Below are positions 25,899-35,044 of a DNA stretch of 64,000 nucleotides, one piece after another. This DNA comes from Chlamydiales bacterium (GTDB taxonomy: Bacteria > Chlamydiota > Chlamydiia > Chlamydiales > SM23-39), in NCBI GenBank assembly GCA_030681135.1, contig JAUXXF010000007.1, positions 24,327-88,326 on the forward strand, read 5' to 3'. Position numbers and translations under genes: made by a program. The stretch's first letter is position 1; each line of letters begins with the position of its first letter. Under the pieces are notes generated by a model. The model was not told the DNA's origin, did not search any database, and saw only the letters and a list, made by a program, of their open reading frames with translations.

Positions 25899-27182
25899 TT
25901 AACTCAACACTTGGAAGCAAAGAAGGTGAATGTCTTCGGAGAGCTCTTTTCGTCTTGTAGCGAAGGTGAGCTCTTTTTGGAGCATAGCTGCGGTGGTTTC
26001 CAGTCCATCTGAAGCGAAGAGTTTGAGGACTTTGGCCAGAAGGTCTGTAATCCGTTTAGGTTCTTTATAAAAATTGATGAGTCCACGATTGAAGAGGAAG
26101 AAAAAATCCCCGGATTCAAGGGGAACTAGCCCTGCAGTTGGCTGGAGAAATCTCCGATGGTCGAGCGACCAAAAAAGAGGAAGCTGAGATCCTTTGCATA
26201 GAACATCTCCTCTGGTTCTATCATAAACGAGGGAGAGATGCTTAGGATTGTCTTTAGAAAGCTTATACTGGGTCAGTAGCTCGTACATCCCTTCAAACCC
26301 ATCTTCATCGGCTTCAGCCATGTGGATCAAAAACTGATCCTTTTGCTTAGGTTTTGGAAATTCCAGGAGCAGTCCTTTAGGCGACTCAGAAAAACAGGTC
26401 ACAGATTTGACAGCGACCGCATCGGATCTGCAATTATCGATGTTTTTTTGGAGCATAAGATGCTGCAGAAGAGTCGCGCATTCATATTCACCATACATCC
26501 TCTCTCTTAAAAGGGAGTTGTCTTTCAGGCGATTGATGTTTTCATGAAGGCATTCGCTCATGGTATTCAAGGTGTTGGCCAGTTCGACAATTTCCTTAGG
26601 ACCGGTGACGCAGATCGATTCTCCGTAGTGGCCAGCTGCAATAGCGAGAGCGGAATTGTTGAGTTTTTGGACGGGATCGGACAGTTTATTGGCAATAAGA
26701 TATAAGGTAGTGATCACAATGGCAAGGGTGCATCCGCTGCCTAAAAGGGCTAAAAAGAGGCTTTCTTGGAATTTTTGGTCGATCAGATCTGTGCTGACAT
26801 CCGCTGCCATGAGTCCCATAATATGCCCCTCTTTGGTGAAGATAGGCGCATAGCCTGTCATCACAGAGGTCCCTTCTGGCGTCTTGTAGGGTTTTGTCAG
26901 ATAAACATGGGTCGGGATCGTAGAAAGGGGAGAGGAGCGCAAAGGAATCACATGAAGACGGGTGAGAGCGAGCTCTTCTTGGATCATTTGTAGGTTGGGG
27001 GTTGATTCCAAAGCAAGGGGATCTACGAGAGCCGCTGCTGCAACGACGGCCGACTTAAGCCTAGTTTGAAATCCATCAGAGATCTCTTGATACCAGTTGT
27101 AAGCGAGAAGCGACGAGACAAAAAGGATGCTGCCGAGCAAGGTAGGAAGAAGGAAAAGAAGAAGCCTAGTTCGAATTTTCAT
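25899..27182 (-). CDS. HAMP-domain membrane receptor with degenerate PP2C/RsbU-like domain
   Basis: A 427-residue protein: transmembrane helix (7-27), external sensor region with CACHE-like pattern (YAPIFTKEGHIMGLMAADVS), second helix (about 142-165), HAMP linker (about 166-215), and a C-terminal domain placed like the SpoIIE-type phosphatase of chlamydial RsbU. In RsbU enzymes an Asp in a TDG motif binds metal; here the matching segment is SGDFFFLFNRGLINF, and the earlier D-x-x-G-H-G motif is AEADEDGFEG. Both acidic sites appear lost, so it may bind rather than dephosphorylate its partner. It is the third gene of a coupled operon (ATGA overlap). Confidence 0.65.
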   Translation of the reverse strand: MKIRTRLLLFLLPTLLGSILFVSSLLAYNWYQEISDGFQTRLKSAVVAAAALVDPLALESTPNLQMIQEELALTRLHVIPLRSSPLSTIPTHVYLTKPYKTPEGTSVMTGYAPIFTKEGHIMGLMAADVSTDLIDQKFQESLFLALLGSGCTLAIVITTLYLIANKLSDPVQKLNNSALAIAAGHYGESICVTGPKEIVELANTLNTMSECLHENINRLKDNSLLRERMYGEYECATLLQHLMLQKNIDNCRSDAVAVKSVTCFSESPKGLLLEFPKPKQKDQFLIHMAEADEDGFEGMYELLTQYKLSKDNPKHLSLVYDRTRGDVLCKGSQLPLFWSLDHRRFLQPTAGLVPLESGDFFFLFNRGLINFYKEPKRITDLLAKVLKLFASDGLETTAAMLQKELTFATRRKELSEDIHLLCFQVLS

Positions 27183-27619
27183 GAAATGGGGATCACTCCT
27201 TTATGGCGGCAAGGAAGCTGTTGGGAATAAGCTTGTAAAAGGACAACGGCTACAGCGGGGCATTCAGAGATAATGGAGAGAAGATGGCTTCGCGATAGGG
27301 TTAAAAATAAACAATCGGTTTTACAAACGCCGGAATAGGTCCTCGGCTGTTCATTGAAAAGAGATTCATCTCCGAAGAAGTCTCCGCTGGATAAATCAGC
27401 GACATGCCGTCCTTTTTCATCGAAAAGGTGGACTGTCCCATGGGCAATGAGATAGATCCGGTTGGCTACTTGTCCAGGGGTGAAAATTTTTTCATTGGCG
27501 TCATAATCATCGTGATGGAGCTTCTCTGCAATAGCGAGAAGAGAATCCAAATCTAGCTCTGAAAATAAGCGCACCTTCTTCAGAAAAAAAGCTCGTTCAA
27601 TTAAACTTAATTGTTTCAT
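27179..27619 (-). CDS. Cyclic nucleotide-binding domain protein
   Basis: A 146-residue stand-alone cNMP-binding domain of the CRP/PKA regulatory type: VRLFSELDLDSLLAIAEKL, then IFTPGQVANRIYLIAHGTVHLF, and the phosphate-binding cassette region LSSGDFFGDESLFNEQPRTY, in which the normal Arg-Ala-Ala pattern is RTY. No DNA-binding domain follows, so it is not a transcription factor. It overlaps both neighbours by 4 bases, suggesting a complex with the NTT-like transporter and the HAMP protein. Confidence 0.85.
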   Translation of the reverse strand: MKQLSLIERAFFLKKVRLFSELDLDSLLAIAEKLHHDDYDANEKIFTPGQVANRIYLIAHGTVHLFDEKGRHVADLSSGDFFGDESLFNEQPRTYSGVCKTDCLFLTLSRSHLLSIISECPAVAVVLLQAYSQQLPCRHKGVIPIS

Positions 27620-30408
27620 GTTTCAAGTAACTCGTAAGCAAATTGGTGAAAAGTTTCATCAGAATGTTTCATCTGTTCTCTTAACTGCTGGCGCCAATTG
27701 GGCATTTGCAATTGCGCTTTGAGGCGGATGGCCACAATTTTATCAAATAGCGTCGGCGACATCTCAAGTTTTCCGAGCAGCTCGGAGAGGGATAAATTCG
27801 GGAAATCTCCTTGCCAACGAAGGCAAGCAGCCATTTTTTCTTCCAAAGGCAAGTCATCGACAAGCGGAGCGATAAGGCGGAAAATTCTTAAGTCGCATGT
27901 TTTTTCCAAGCTTTCTACTGCATGGGAGTGGATCTTTGCATTACGGCTGTGCAGCGCTCTTACTAATAATTCTGGATCTTCCAAAGAGCCTGCAGCTCCG
28001 AGTAAGTGGATAATGAAGTCAATCACGGACTGATAGCCTGTAAGAAGGGCACTTTGCAGCATCTCGAGATCATAGAGGGGATATTGTTTTTGGATCGTAT
28101 GGCCAAAGTAGAAATAAAAATAGGCTCTATCAATTTCAATGTCGATGATGTCGATCAGATTTGCCTGCAGCTGAGGCAAGGCGAGCCTTCCCAACACTTT
28201 TCCCGCCTCAATTCTTGCCCGAACAGGGAGTGAGAGGTCTTTGGACATCGTCAGTAGTAAAGGAACCGTTTTCAGGCCCATTTGGGCGATGATCTCTTCT
28301 GTCCGTCTCCTTTCGTTCGGACGAAAATAGACACTTGCCAAGAGAAGATCTTTAACTGTTGTGGAATCGCCAATTTTTCCCAGCGCGTCAAGGCAGTGTA
28401 AACGGAACGTGTTGTCTCTTGCAGCTTCGATCTCTTCGATGATGCGAGGAGCGTAGCGGCTCATTTTTTTGTCCGCAAGGCGAGCAATGCACTTTGCTGC
28501 AGCCTTTTTGACCAATACGGATTCATGAGAAAGAAACGAGAGAGCTCTTTCAATCGATTCAATGGCAGGCTCTTCGCTCAAAATATCTAATCCCATGCTG
28601 ATCTCGTCAATACGGGAGGATTTGAGCATTAAATCAAGTTTTTTCGAGGCGATGGTTCGATTTAATGCCGCGTATTCCAAAGAGTGGTTTGCAAGCGATT
28701 TTTTTAGCGTTAAAATGGCTGCAGCCCGTAAAAAAAGATCGGGATGATCTAGATCGTTTTCTACTTTATCAGGATGCTGGAGTCCTTTTTTGGCTAAATA
28801 AAAATGGCCCCATTTAGAAAGCTCGGAAGATTCACTGCTATCGATCCAATGATCGACAGCTTCAACGACTCGAGAGTCGGCAGCAAAGGCTGAGCTTTCA
28901 AAGAGTTTTAAGAGGTGGATTTTAGACAGCGTACCTAACCGCTTTCCAATTTGTAGGATTTGGGGCAGTACGGAGAGGTCTTCCATTTGCAAGAGAGTCT
29001 CTATCGCTAGCAGCTGCGTTTCTTCTGAACTTGAGCGAAGTGACTCTAAAATATCTTTTTTGGTCTCTTTTTGATCGCGCCTTGTCATCGAAGAGAGCCA
29101 ATGCCTGATTTTTCTTTCAAAATGAAGGGCGTTGTCTTTGAGGTTCATGAAAATGGCTTTAGAGTAAATAGCTCTAATTCCGAGAGATAAAATTAATGTG
29201 ATGACGGTCAGGATGAGTCCAATAAAGCGGCTTTCTGATTGGGCGCAAAATAAAATGGCAGAGCTGATCAAAGTACCGATAGGTTCAAAGAAAGAGTCGT
29301 TGATGATCCTGACCTTCGATTTGAGTTTGGTAGGCACGGCATTCGAAAGGAGGTTAAAGCAGTTGTCTTCGATGGTAAATAAAATACCATCTACAGCGAT
29401 TAATCCTAAAATCGCCAGCAGCATCGTATCTTTTACGATCCATCCTGCGTAAACAAAGAGGAAAAAGAGGGGAGTCACTAAAACAACATTGTGGAGGCCG
29501 AGTCTTCGGACAAAGCGGCTGTATAAAAAAGTTCCTATAAAAATATTGCAAGCAGAGATCCAGGCGCGGCATTTTCCGATGAACTCGGCGATTTCTCCCT
29601 CTTCTGCTTCCACTAAATCTGGGGAAATATCGAAAAACCGACCAAAGGCGTCCATGTAATTGAACTCTGTTACGGTAATCAGAAGCTGCGTGACGAGACT
29701 CAGTGAGAGTAAAATGATTGCAAAACGAGAGCGGATGATCAGATTAACAACAGAGGAGAACGTATCCCTGCTTCCTGTGAAAATACCCTCGATCGTATCG
29801 TCATGAACGGCCTGGACTTTCAGGGCAATGGCTCTCGTCTGGATTAAAGCGCAACCAATTGAAAAGGCGGATGCGATCAAAATCCCAGAAAAGCCAACTT
29901 TATCTAAGATGATATTAATGGCGGTTCCTGAAATAATGCTCCCAAGAAAGTAAGCAGCGCTATAGAGGGAGTAGACCCTTTTGGCATCTTGCAGGTCATG
30001 GTACTGATCAGTAAAGGTCCAAGAGGTGGCGATCATCACTGCAAAAAACATTTTTGAGGCGATCTTAAAAAAGTACCAAAACCAGTCCGGGGGAGAGCTT
30101 GCGATCATGAAAGAGGCGAAAAGCGCAAGGGAGATCCCTGCTACCATAGCTGCTGTAAAGATTCGGTAGGGGCTCGTCAGTCTGAGGCTATAAAGCACAA
30201 GGCTGGAGACGCCGATCATCCCTAAAGCGATCGAGAGGTAGACGGAAGGGAGCGATGCTGAGCCAACATGGGTCAGGAAAAGGCCATCGGACAGAGTCTC
30301 CATGCAGCAGCTGCCGAAAGCCCAGAGGAGAGCAAGGCGCACAAAGCGAAGAGAATGAGCCCCTTCTCCTTGATAAATCCCAAAAGCTTTTCGAAAGATG
30401 TTCTGCAT
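27616..30408 (-). CDS. NTT-like (ATP/ADP translocase family) transporter with C-terminal HEAT repeats
   Basis: About 930 residues. The N-terminal 430 form around 12 transmembrane helices like the nucleotide transporters of chlamydiae and rickettsiae (RLALLWAFGSCCMETLSDG, WTFTDQYHDLQDAKRVYSLY, and others). The second half is helical with HEAT-like units (LAIETLLQMEDLSVLPQIL, AKCIARLADKKMSRYAPRI, LLGAAGSLEDPELLVRALHS). Membrane domain plus HEAT repeats is a known variant of the NTT superfamily; substrate is unproven. I start at ATG 30408, with GGGA upstream; the frame extends to a TTG at 30420. First gene of a three-gene operon whose members overlap by ATGA. Confidence 0.8.
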   Translation of the reverse strand: MQNIFRKAFGIYQGEGAHSLRFVRLALLWAFGSCCMETLSDGLFLTHVGSASLPSVYLSIALGMIGVSSLVLYSLRLTSPYRIFTAAMVAGISLALFASFMIASSPPDWFWYFFKIASKMFFAVMIATSWTFTDQYHDLQDAKRVYSLYSAAYFLGSIISGTAINIILDKVGFSGILIASAFSIGCALIQTRAIALKVQAVHDDTIEGIFTGSRDTFSSVVNLIIRSRFAIILLSLSLVTQLLITVTEFNYMDAFGRFFDISPDLVEAEEGEIAEFIGKCRAWISACNIFIGTFLYSRFVRRLGLHNVVLVTPLFFLFVYAGWIVKDTMLLAILGLIAVDGILFTIEDNCFNLLSNAVPTKLKSKVRIINDSFFEPIGTLISSAILFCAQSESRFIGLILTVITLILSLGIRAIYSKAIFMNLKDNALHFERKIRHWLSSMTRRDQKETKKDILESLRSSSEETQLLAIETLLQMEDLSVLPQILQIGKRLGTLSKIHLLKLFESSAFAADSRVVEAVDHWIDSSESSELSKWGHFYLAKKGLQHPDKVENDLDHPDLFLRAAAILTLKKSLANHSLEYAALNRTIASKKLDLMLKSSRIDEISMGLDILSEEPAIESIERALSFLSHESVLVKKAAAKCIARLADKKMSRYAPRIIEEIEAARDNTFRLHCLDALGKIGDSTTVKDLLLASVYFRPNERRRTEEIIAQMGLKTVPLLLTMSKDLSLPVRARIEAGKVLGRLALPQLQANLIDIIDIEIDRAYFYFYFGHTIQKQYPLYDLEMLQSALLTGYQSVIDFIIHLLGAAGSLEDPELLVRALHSRNAKIHSHAVESLEKTCDLRIFRLIAPLVDDLPLEEKMAACLRWQGDFPNLSLSELLGKLEMSPTLFDKIVAIRLKAQLQMPNWRQQLREQMKHSDETFHQFAYELLET

Positions 30409-30507
30409 TTTTTGTCCCAAGAACCTGACATAGGTTCAAACTCCTAATATTTTACATAACCAGAGAATTTATACCTAAGCTAGAAAAAAAATTATCATTT
30501 GTTCAAG

Positions 30508-31314
30508 ATGAAAGGTATGAAAATCGATCAATACCACCTGAGTTTTATTGGATTTGGGCATATGGCTCAAATTATTTTTACGAAAATCCATGCTGCAAGG
30601 CTTATCCCTCTTTCCCAGACCCAATTTGTTCAGAGAGACCCCGATAAATCTAAGCGTAATGAGCAAACTTATAAGATGACGGCCACTTCTTTAGAGCATG
30701 CAGCCTCTTCCTCAGATGTGCTTTTGCTCTGTGTGCGCCCAAACCAGCTGCAAGCTGTCTTGCCTCGTCTTGCTCAGGTAAAAAATAAAATGATCATTTC
30801 TATTTTGGCCGGCGTTCCTATTAGTACCCTTCAGGCTTCTTTAGACCAAAGCGTCCAAATTGCGAGGGTGATGCCGAACGTAGCCTCGGCAGTTGGGGAA
30901 GGGGTGACGACGCTGAGCTTTTCTCCTGATAGCTCAGGGGAATTTCGGTTTCTTGTAGAGCAGCTAGTAGCTCCCTTGGGCCACTCTATTGAGCTTCCTG
31001 AGACTCAAATGGACATAGCGACAGCTATAGCCGGCTCTGGGCCTGGCTTTGTCTTTAAACTGATTCAGGCGATGGCAGATGCTGGGGTCAAAGAGGGGCT
31101 TTCTCTTAAACAAGCTCTTTTTATGGCAGCGCAAACTTTTTTGGGAGCCGCTCGTTTAGTGATGAGTAAAGGCGAAATAGATTCCCTGGTCCAGCAAATT
31201 GCCACTCCAGGTGGCGTAACAGAGGCTGGATTCTTGGCCATGGAGCGCCTCGAAATAGCAAAAAGCTTTCAACAGACGATTGAAGTAGCTAAACAAAAAG
31301 CTCAAAGTCTCTAG
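30508..31314 (+). CDS. proC: Pyrroline-5-carboxylate reductase
   Basis: NAD(P)H-dependent last step of proline synthesis. Signs: SFIGFGHMAQIIF (Rossmann motif), CVRPNQLQAVL, RVMPNVASAVGEGVT, AIAGSGPGFVFKLIQAM, and the C-terminal signature QIATPGGVTEAGF. The start is unsure: ATG 30508 or ATG 30517, neither with a good ribosome site; both give near-standard length (265-268). It is divergent from the NTT operon. An inverted repeat follows its stop. Confidence 0.92.
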   Translation: MKGMKIDQYHLSFIGFGHMAQIIFTKIHAARLIPLSQTQFVQRDPDKSKRNEQTYKMTATSLEHAASSSDVLLLCVRPNQLQAVLPRLAQVKNKMIISILAGVPISTLQASLDQSVQIARVMPNVASAVGEGVTTLSFSPDSSGEFRFLVEQLVAPLGHSIELPETQMDIATAIAGSGPGFVFKLIQAMADAGVKEGLSLKQALFMAAQTFLGAARLVMSKGEIDSLVQQIATPGGVTEAGFLAMERLEIAKSFQQTIEVAKQKAQSL

Positions 31315-31318
31315 AGCG

Positions 31319-31398
31319 AGCTCTCAAAACTCCATGCGGGCACAAATCCGCGCTTGCTTCGCCGACTCGGTTTTGTGCCTCGAAGCGAGTTTTGAGAG
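31319..31398. repeat. Hairpin repeat after proC (family A)
   Basis: CTCTCAAAACTC (31321-31332) pairs with GAGTTTTGAGAG (31387-31398), and inside, GGCACAAA (31339-31346) pairs with TTTGTGCC (31372-31379). The segment GGCACAAATCCGCGCTTGCTTCGCCGA is shared, with a few changes, with the repeat at 32425-32574. It could terminate proC but looks like a dispersed element. Confidence 0.7.
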
Positions 31399-31476
31399 TT
31401 CCTTCTTAAAAAAAATCTCCGCAAAAAATCGAAAACCAGTCATGATGATAGCCAATTTTTTTAACATTGGGTTCCC

Positions 31477-32427
31477 ATGGAAACGAGAAAATTGGTGATT
31501 ATTGGATCCGGTCCGGCTGGATTTACGGCAGCGATTTATGCTGCGCGCGCAAATTTGCATCCTGTAGTGTATGAAGGCTTTTTAAGCGGCCCTTCGGGAG
31601 GTCAGCTCATGACGACTACGGAAGTGGAAAATTACCCTGGATTTCCTGAGGGGATTACTGGGCCTGATCTCATGATGAATTTCCGCTCTCAGGCAGCACG
31701 CTTTGACACGACAATCTTGACGGAAGATGTAGAGTTTGTCGATTTATCCAAAAGGCCATTTCATGTGAAGGGCTCATCTACGGAGATGTATGCCGAATCT
31801 TTAATTATAGCCACAGGAGCCACAGCGAAGAGACTCGATATTGAAGGAGCTGGAGAGGGACAGTTTTGGCAAAAAGGGGTGAGCGCCTGTGCTGTGTGTG
31901 ATGGAGCAGCTCCTATTTTTAAAAACCGTCCTCTCTTTGTGATTGGTGGAGGAGATAGCGCTGTCGAAGAGGCGATTTTTTTAACGAAATATGGCAGCAA
32001 AGTCTTTATCGTCCATCGGCGCGATCAGCTAAGAGCCTCTAAAATTATGGCTGAAAGAGCCCTAAATCATCCTAAAATCTCTATTCTTTGGAACAGCGCC
32101 ATTGAAAAAATTCTAGGCGATCAGGTAGTCAGAAAGGTAATTGTCAAACAAGTTGAGACGGGTCAAACGCAGGAGCTTGAAGCTGGAGGGGTGTTTTTTG
32201 CTATCGGCCATACGCCTAATGCTTCTTTTTTACAAGGGCAACTAGATACAAGTCCGACCGGATATATCCTTGTCCGTCCTGGAACGAGCTATACCTCGAA
32301 AGAGGGCGTTTTTGCGGCTGGCGATGTGCAAGATCCAACATATCGGCAAGCGGTGACAGCGGCTGGCAGCGGTTGCATGGCGGCTCTCGATGCAGAAAGG
32401 TGGCTTAGTAGTATGGGAATTGAGTGA
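31477..32427 (+). CDS. trxB: Thioredoxin reductase
   Basis: FAD enzyme that keeps thioredoxin reduced using NADPH. Signs: [18 protein letters not shown] (FAD), the redox-active pair in [11 protein letters not shown] (CxxC), [12 protein letters not shown] (NADPH), and [20 protein letters not shown]. 316 residues, standard length. It lies between two copies of the hairpin repeat, and its stop overlaps a GTG of the next frame. Confidence 0.95.
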   Translation: METRKLVIIGSGPAGFTAAIYAARANLHPVVYEGFLSGPSGGQLMTTTEVENYPGFPEGITGPDLMMNFRSQAARFDTTILTEDVEFVDLSKRPFHVKGSSTEMYAESLIIATGATAKRLDIEGAGEGQFWQKGVSACAVCDGAAPIFKNRPLFVIGGGDSAVEEAIFLTKYGSKVFIVHRRDQLRASKIMAERALNHPKISILWNSAIEKILGDQVVRKVIVKQVETGQTQELEAGGVFFAIGHTPNASFLQGQLDTSPTGYILVRPGTSYTSKEGVFAAGDVQDPTYRQAVTAAGSGCMAALDAERWLSSMGIE

Positions 32428-32574
32428 GAGGAAATTGCAAAAATCCATTCTGGCACAAATTCGCGCTCGCTTTGCCGATTCTGAATTTTCGCAAATCGCC
32501 TAAGGCCCGAGAGGTTATGTCGATTTGCGAAAAACCGAATCGGCTTACCTCGAAGCGAGTTTGGCAATTCCCCC
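32425..32574. repeat. Nested palindromic repeat between trxB and the OMP gene
   Basis: The outer part matches the family A hairpin (TGGCACAAATTCGCGCTCGCTTTGCCGA and CCTCGAAGCGAGTTTGGCAATTCC). Nested in it, GCCGATTC / GAATCGGC (32474-32481, 32537-32544) and TTTTCGCAAATCG / CGATTTGCGAAAA (32486-32498, 32521-32533) form an inner palindrome, as if one element had inserted in another. The loop contains the ATG of the downstream gene. Confidence 0.7.
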
Positions 32575-33380
32575 TGAGATTTTGGTTTATTCTTCTATTT
32601 TCTCCTGTGATTTCTTGCGCTCTCGAACGGCAGCCTTGGTTTGGGGAGGTCTATGAATTCCATTTTTTAGGAACATACGCTTACAGTTTTTTTGATCGAG
32701 TGCAAAATGGCATCCCTCAGCTAACCTCCACGTTTCATTCTAATGTGGTCTCTTTCGGGCTCGATTTTTCTCTTTCCCCTGAGTGGAGCGTAGATGCAGA
32801 TCTGCAGTTTGCTGATACAACGCAGGAGCCTGCCAATTTTCGCTCTACAGCTCTTCAAGGGCGCTATCTATGGCTAGATGATATTGTAGGCGATGCAGTG
32901 ACTCTGGCTACAGGAGTCAATGCTCGCTTTACCAATACAGCCAGCCTTCGAGATATAAGTTGCATGTACCATTCGAATTTCGATATGGAGGTCAATTTCT
33001 CTTTAGGTAAAGAATTTGATGCCGCAGAGACCTGGCGTTTTCGGACTTGGGCATTTGGAGCGATAGGCCAAGGGATCTACGGTTCACCTTGGGTTCGGGC
33101 CGTTGCAGCGGTTGAATGTAATTTCGATGATCAGCATAAATTTGCTCTCTATGCCGAGGGGATGAACGGGTATGGCAGGCATACGCATGTATTGATCGAT
33201 CATTTTGATGGGTATGCAAAGATTCGGCAAAAGTCGATAGATCTTGCGTTTCGATACGGTTACCGAATCGGTGTATGGGGCACTTTGCGCGTTGAATATG
33301 CGCGCAGGCTTCTTGCGAAATCTTGTCCTCAGGTAGTTAATACATTTGTTGTGAGTTATTTGCTTCCTTTCTCATTTTAA
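32517..33380 (+). CDS. Predicted outer-membrane beta-barrel protein
   Basis: 287 residues from ATG 32517 (GAGAGG just upstream); an open frame reaches back to a GTG at 32424. A hydrophobic segment ending FWFILLFSPVISCA marks a signal peptide about 40 residues in, then alternating aromatic strands (WSVDADLQFADT, YLWLDDIVG, FALYAEGMNGYGRHTH) and a terminal VSYLLPFSF ending in Phe suggest a barrel. No named family. The first 18 residues are encoded by the repeat, so the original start may have been replaced by an insertion. Function unknown. Confidence 0.65.
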   Translation: MSICEKPNRLTSKRVWQFPLRFWFILLFSPVISCALERQPWFGEVYEFHFLGTYAYSFFDRVQNGIPQLTSTFHSNVVSFGLDFSLSPEWSVDADLQFADTTQEPANFRSTALQGRYLWLDDIVGDAVTLATGVNARFTNTASLRDISCMYHSNFDMEVNFSLGKEFDAAETWRFRTWAFGAIGQGIYGSPWVRAVAAVECNFDDQHKFALYAEGMNGYGRHTHVLIDHFDGYAKIRQKSIDLAFRYGYRIGVWGTLRVEYARRLLAKSCPQVVNTFVVSYLLPFSF

Positions 33381-33422
33381 ATCGCTTTTTTACAATTGCC
33401 TCAGGTCAAGTGGATGTTTAGA

Positions 33423-34276
33423 TTACATTATAGGGGTCAAGTCGTCAAAAAAAGCTCTTAAGTCTATCATAACTTTTTCCAAGGAAACCGCCTCATGAGA
33501 AATATCTCTTAAAAAAGAACTCCATTTCGCTTTCTTAGTCGAATCGTCGTAGAAAGATTCAAGAAATGCAATAGAAGTAGTTTTTAGAGAGGTCCCTCTG
33601 TTTTTAAGAACCTGAAGAACGATTCCTTGCAGCTCCTTGCGATCGAAATCGAATTGTTGAGTCAACAACCATATGTCATAAAAGTCTTTCATTCGCGTAT
33701 TAGCAAACCCCAAGCGAATAATAGATTCAAATTTCTCTGCAATTGATGTTTGAGGAGTATATCCTTTTAATTCTGGAGGGGGAAAGTTCAAAAGAGTAGG
33801 ATATTTTACCTTTTCAGGGTGAGGTAGAATCGTATCGCTAAATCCAAAATCTATTCGCATGGGAAGCTTTGCTGTAAATAATTGTGCTGAAAATGCAGCG
33901 CTGATTCCTTGATATTCAGCTCCTAGCTGTGCTTCTGTTAGTTTTAAAGTCCCTGAAGTAAATACCAGGCCATCAGGAACTACATCTATATCGCAGATTT
34001 CACTAATGATTTTCTGTAAATTAGCTATGGAATTTGAAGTTTTTGCAAGCAGATCTATATCCACAGTTGCTCGATGACTCATTGGATTCCAGACCATTAA
34101 CATCAAACCTCCTTTTAGAAAAAAAGAATTTTGATGTGAGGACACGCTTAAACGGTATAAAAAACGCTCCATTGCATAGTATTTTAAAATTTCTTGAACA
34201 GGTCGTTTTCTTTGCCTTGCAACATTTTTAATCGGCTATAGATTGACTCTTCGAGATTCTTTTTGGATTTTTCCAT
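33423..34276 (-). pseudogene. AbiEii/AbiGii-type toxin (nucleotidyltransferase) with a 1-nt frameshift near the N-terminus
   Basis: The long frame (34172 down to 33423, 249 residues) has the AbiEii core: ERFLYRLSVSSHQNSFFLKG, GGLMLMVWNP, and the nucleotidyltransferase DID in HRATVDIDLLAK. Upstream in the same frame come KNVARQRKRPVQEILKYYA, but a stop blocks it; the adjacent frame from ATG 34276 gives EKSKKNLEESIYSRL, the expected family start. One missing A in the run at about 34223-34227 would restore a 284-residue protein. The ATG is 2 bases after the AbiEi stop. AbiEii kills by modifying tRNA or GTP-linked targets; here it may be inactive, or start internally. Confidence 0.7.
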
Positions 34277-34278
34277 TT

Positions 34279-34932
34279 TTATTGACTTACTATCGTTTCC
34301 ATAATCGGCTGAAGAATTTTTTCAACGCGATTAATTTTTGCATATTCATATAACTTATCAATTTGAGCGCCTTTACGCTGCCAGTACATCTTCAACGCTT
34401 CAATAACGACATCCATGCCAATTTTATTACGAAATTTAACACAATCGGCTAAAGTCTTTTCAATGTTATAAATTTTAACAGGGTAACCACCTATTAGTAT
34501 AGTCTCAACGCCTGAGCGATAAACTTTTTCCGAATATCGAAAATATCTAAGAGGTGGATATTCTAATCTTGATGGCCGTGCTTTGGTGGGAATGGCAACA
34601 TAGACAAAATGGGGAATCTGGGTCGTGATCTCATGATAAGCCAAAGCTGAGATTAAGCATATGATGCCGCGAGGAATTTTCTTGGAAACAAGAACGAGAT
34701 CGGGTTCAGAGAAATCAGGGACTTCAGTGAGTCTATATACCCCTTTGGCTAGTTGCTCTAATAATCCCTCATCCCTCAGCTGATAGATAGTGCGAGGATG
34801 AATTCCCAAACGGATAGCTTCGGCAGTTCGAAGCAAGCCTTGGTTTTCTTTAAAGAGTTCTATAGCTTTCTGTTTTGCACTCATGGATAGGAATGTTGGT
34901 AAATATTGTCTTTTTACTACATTCTTATCCAT
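34279..34932 (-). CDS. AbiEi-type antitoxin / transcriptional regulator
   Basis: A 217-residue type IV antitoxin. An N-terminal winged helix (LLRTAEAIRLGIHPRTIYQL, LLEQLAKGVYRL) is followed by the family core (GIICLISALAYHEITTQIP, EKTLADCVKFRNKIG). ATG 34932 has AGGAAAG 6 bases upstream; an ATG at 34884 has none. AbiEi proteins repress their own operon and counter AbiEii. It is immediately followed by the toxin gene. The pair sits beside a TA-flanked inverted-repeat element, as expected of a mobile module. Confidence 0.85.
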   Translation of the reverse strand: MDKNVVKRQYLPTFLSMSAKQKAIELFKENQGLLRTAEAIRLGIHPRTIYQLRDEGLLEQLAKGVYRLTEVPDFSEPDLVLVSKKIPRGIICLISALAYHEITTQIPHFVYVAIPTKARPSRLEYPPLRYFRYSEKVYRSGVETILIGGYPVKIYNIEKTLADCVKFRNKIGMDVVIEALKMYWQRKGAQIDKLYEYAKINRVEKILQPIMETIVSQ

Positions 34933-35044
34933 AAAAACTTTCCTATTCAATAGAAATAACTCTTTTTTGAAAAAATTCTTACACGAAAGAAGGAAACTTC
35001 TCAAGGTTAAATGTTTAGCTCTAACTTGTGCTCAGCAGCATTTA

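Noticed and set aside
34034..34231. Plus-strand 65-residue ORF within AbiEii
   Set aside because: Antisense to the conserved toxin domain and without a ribosome site.
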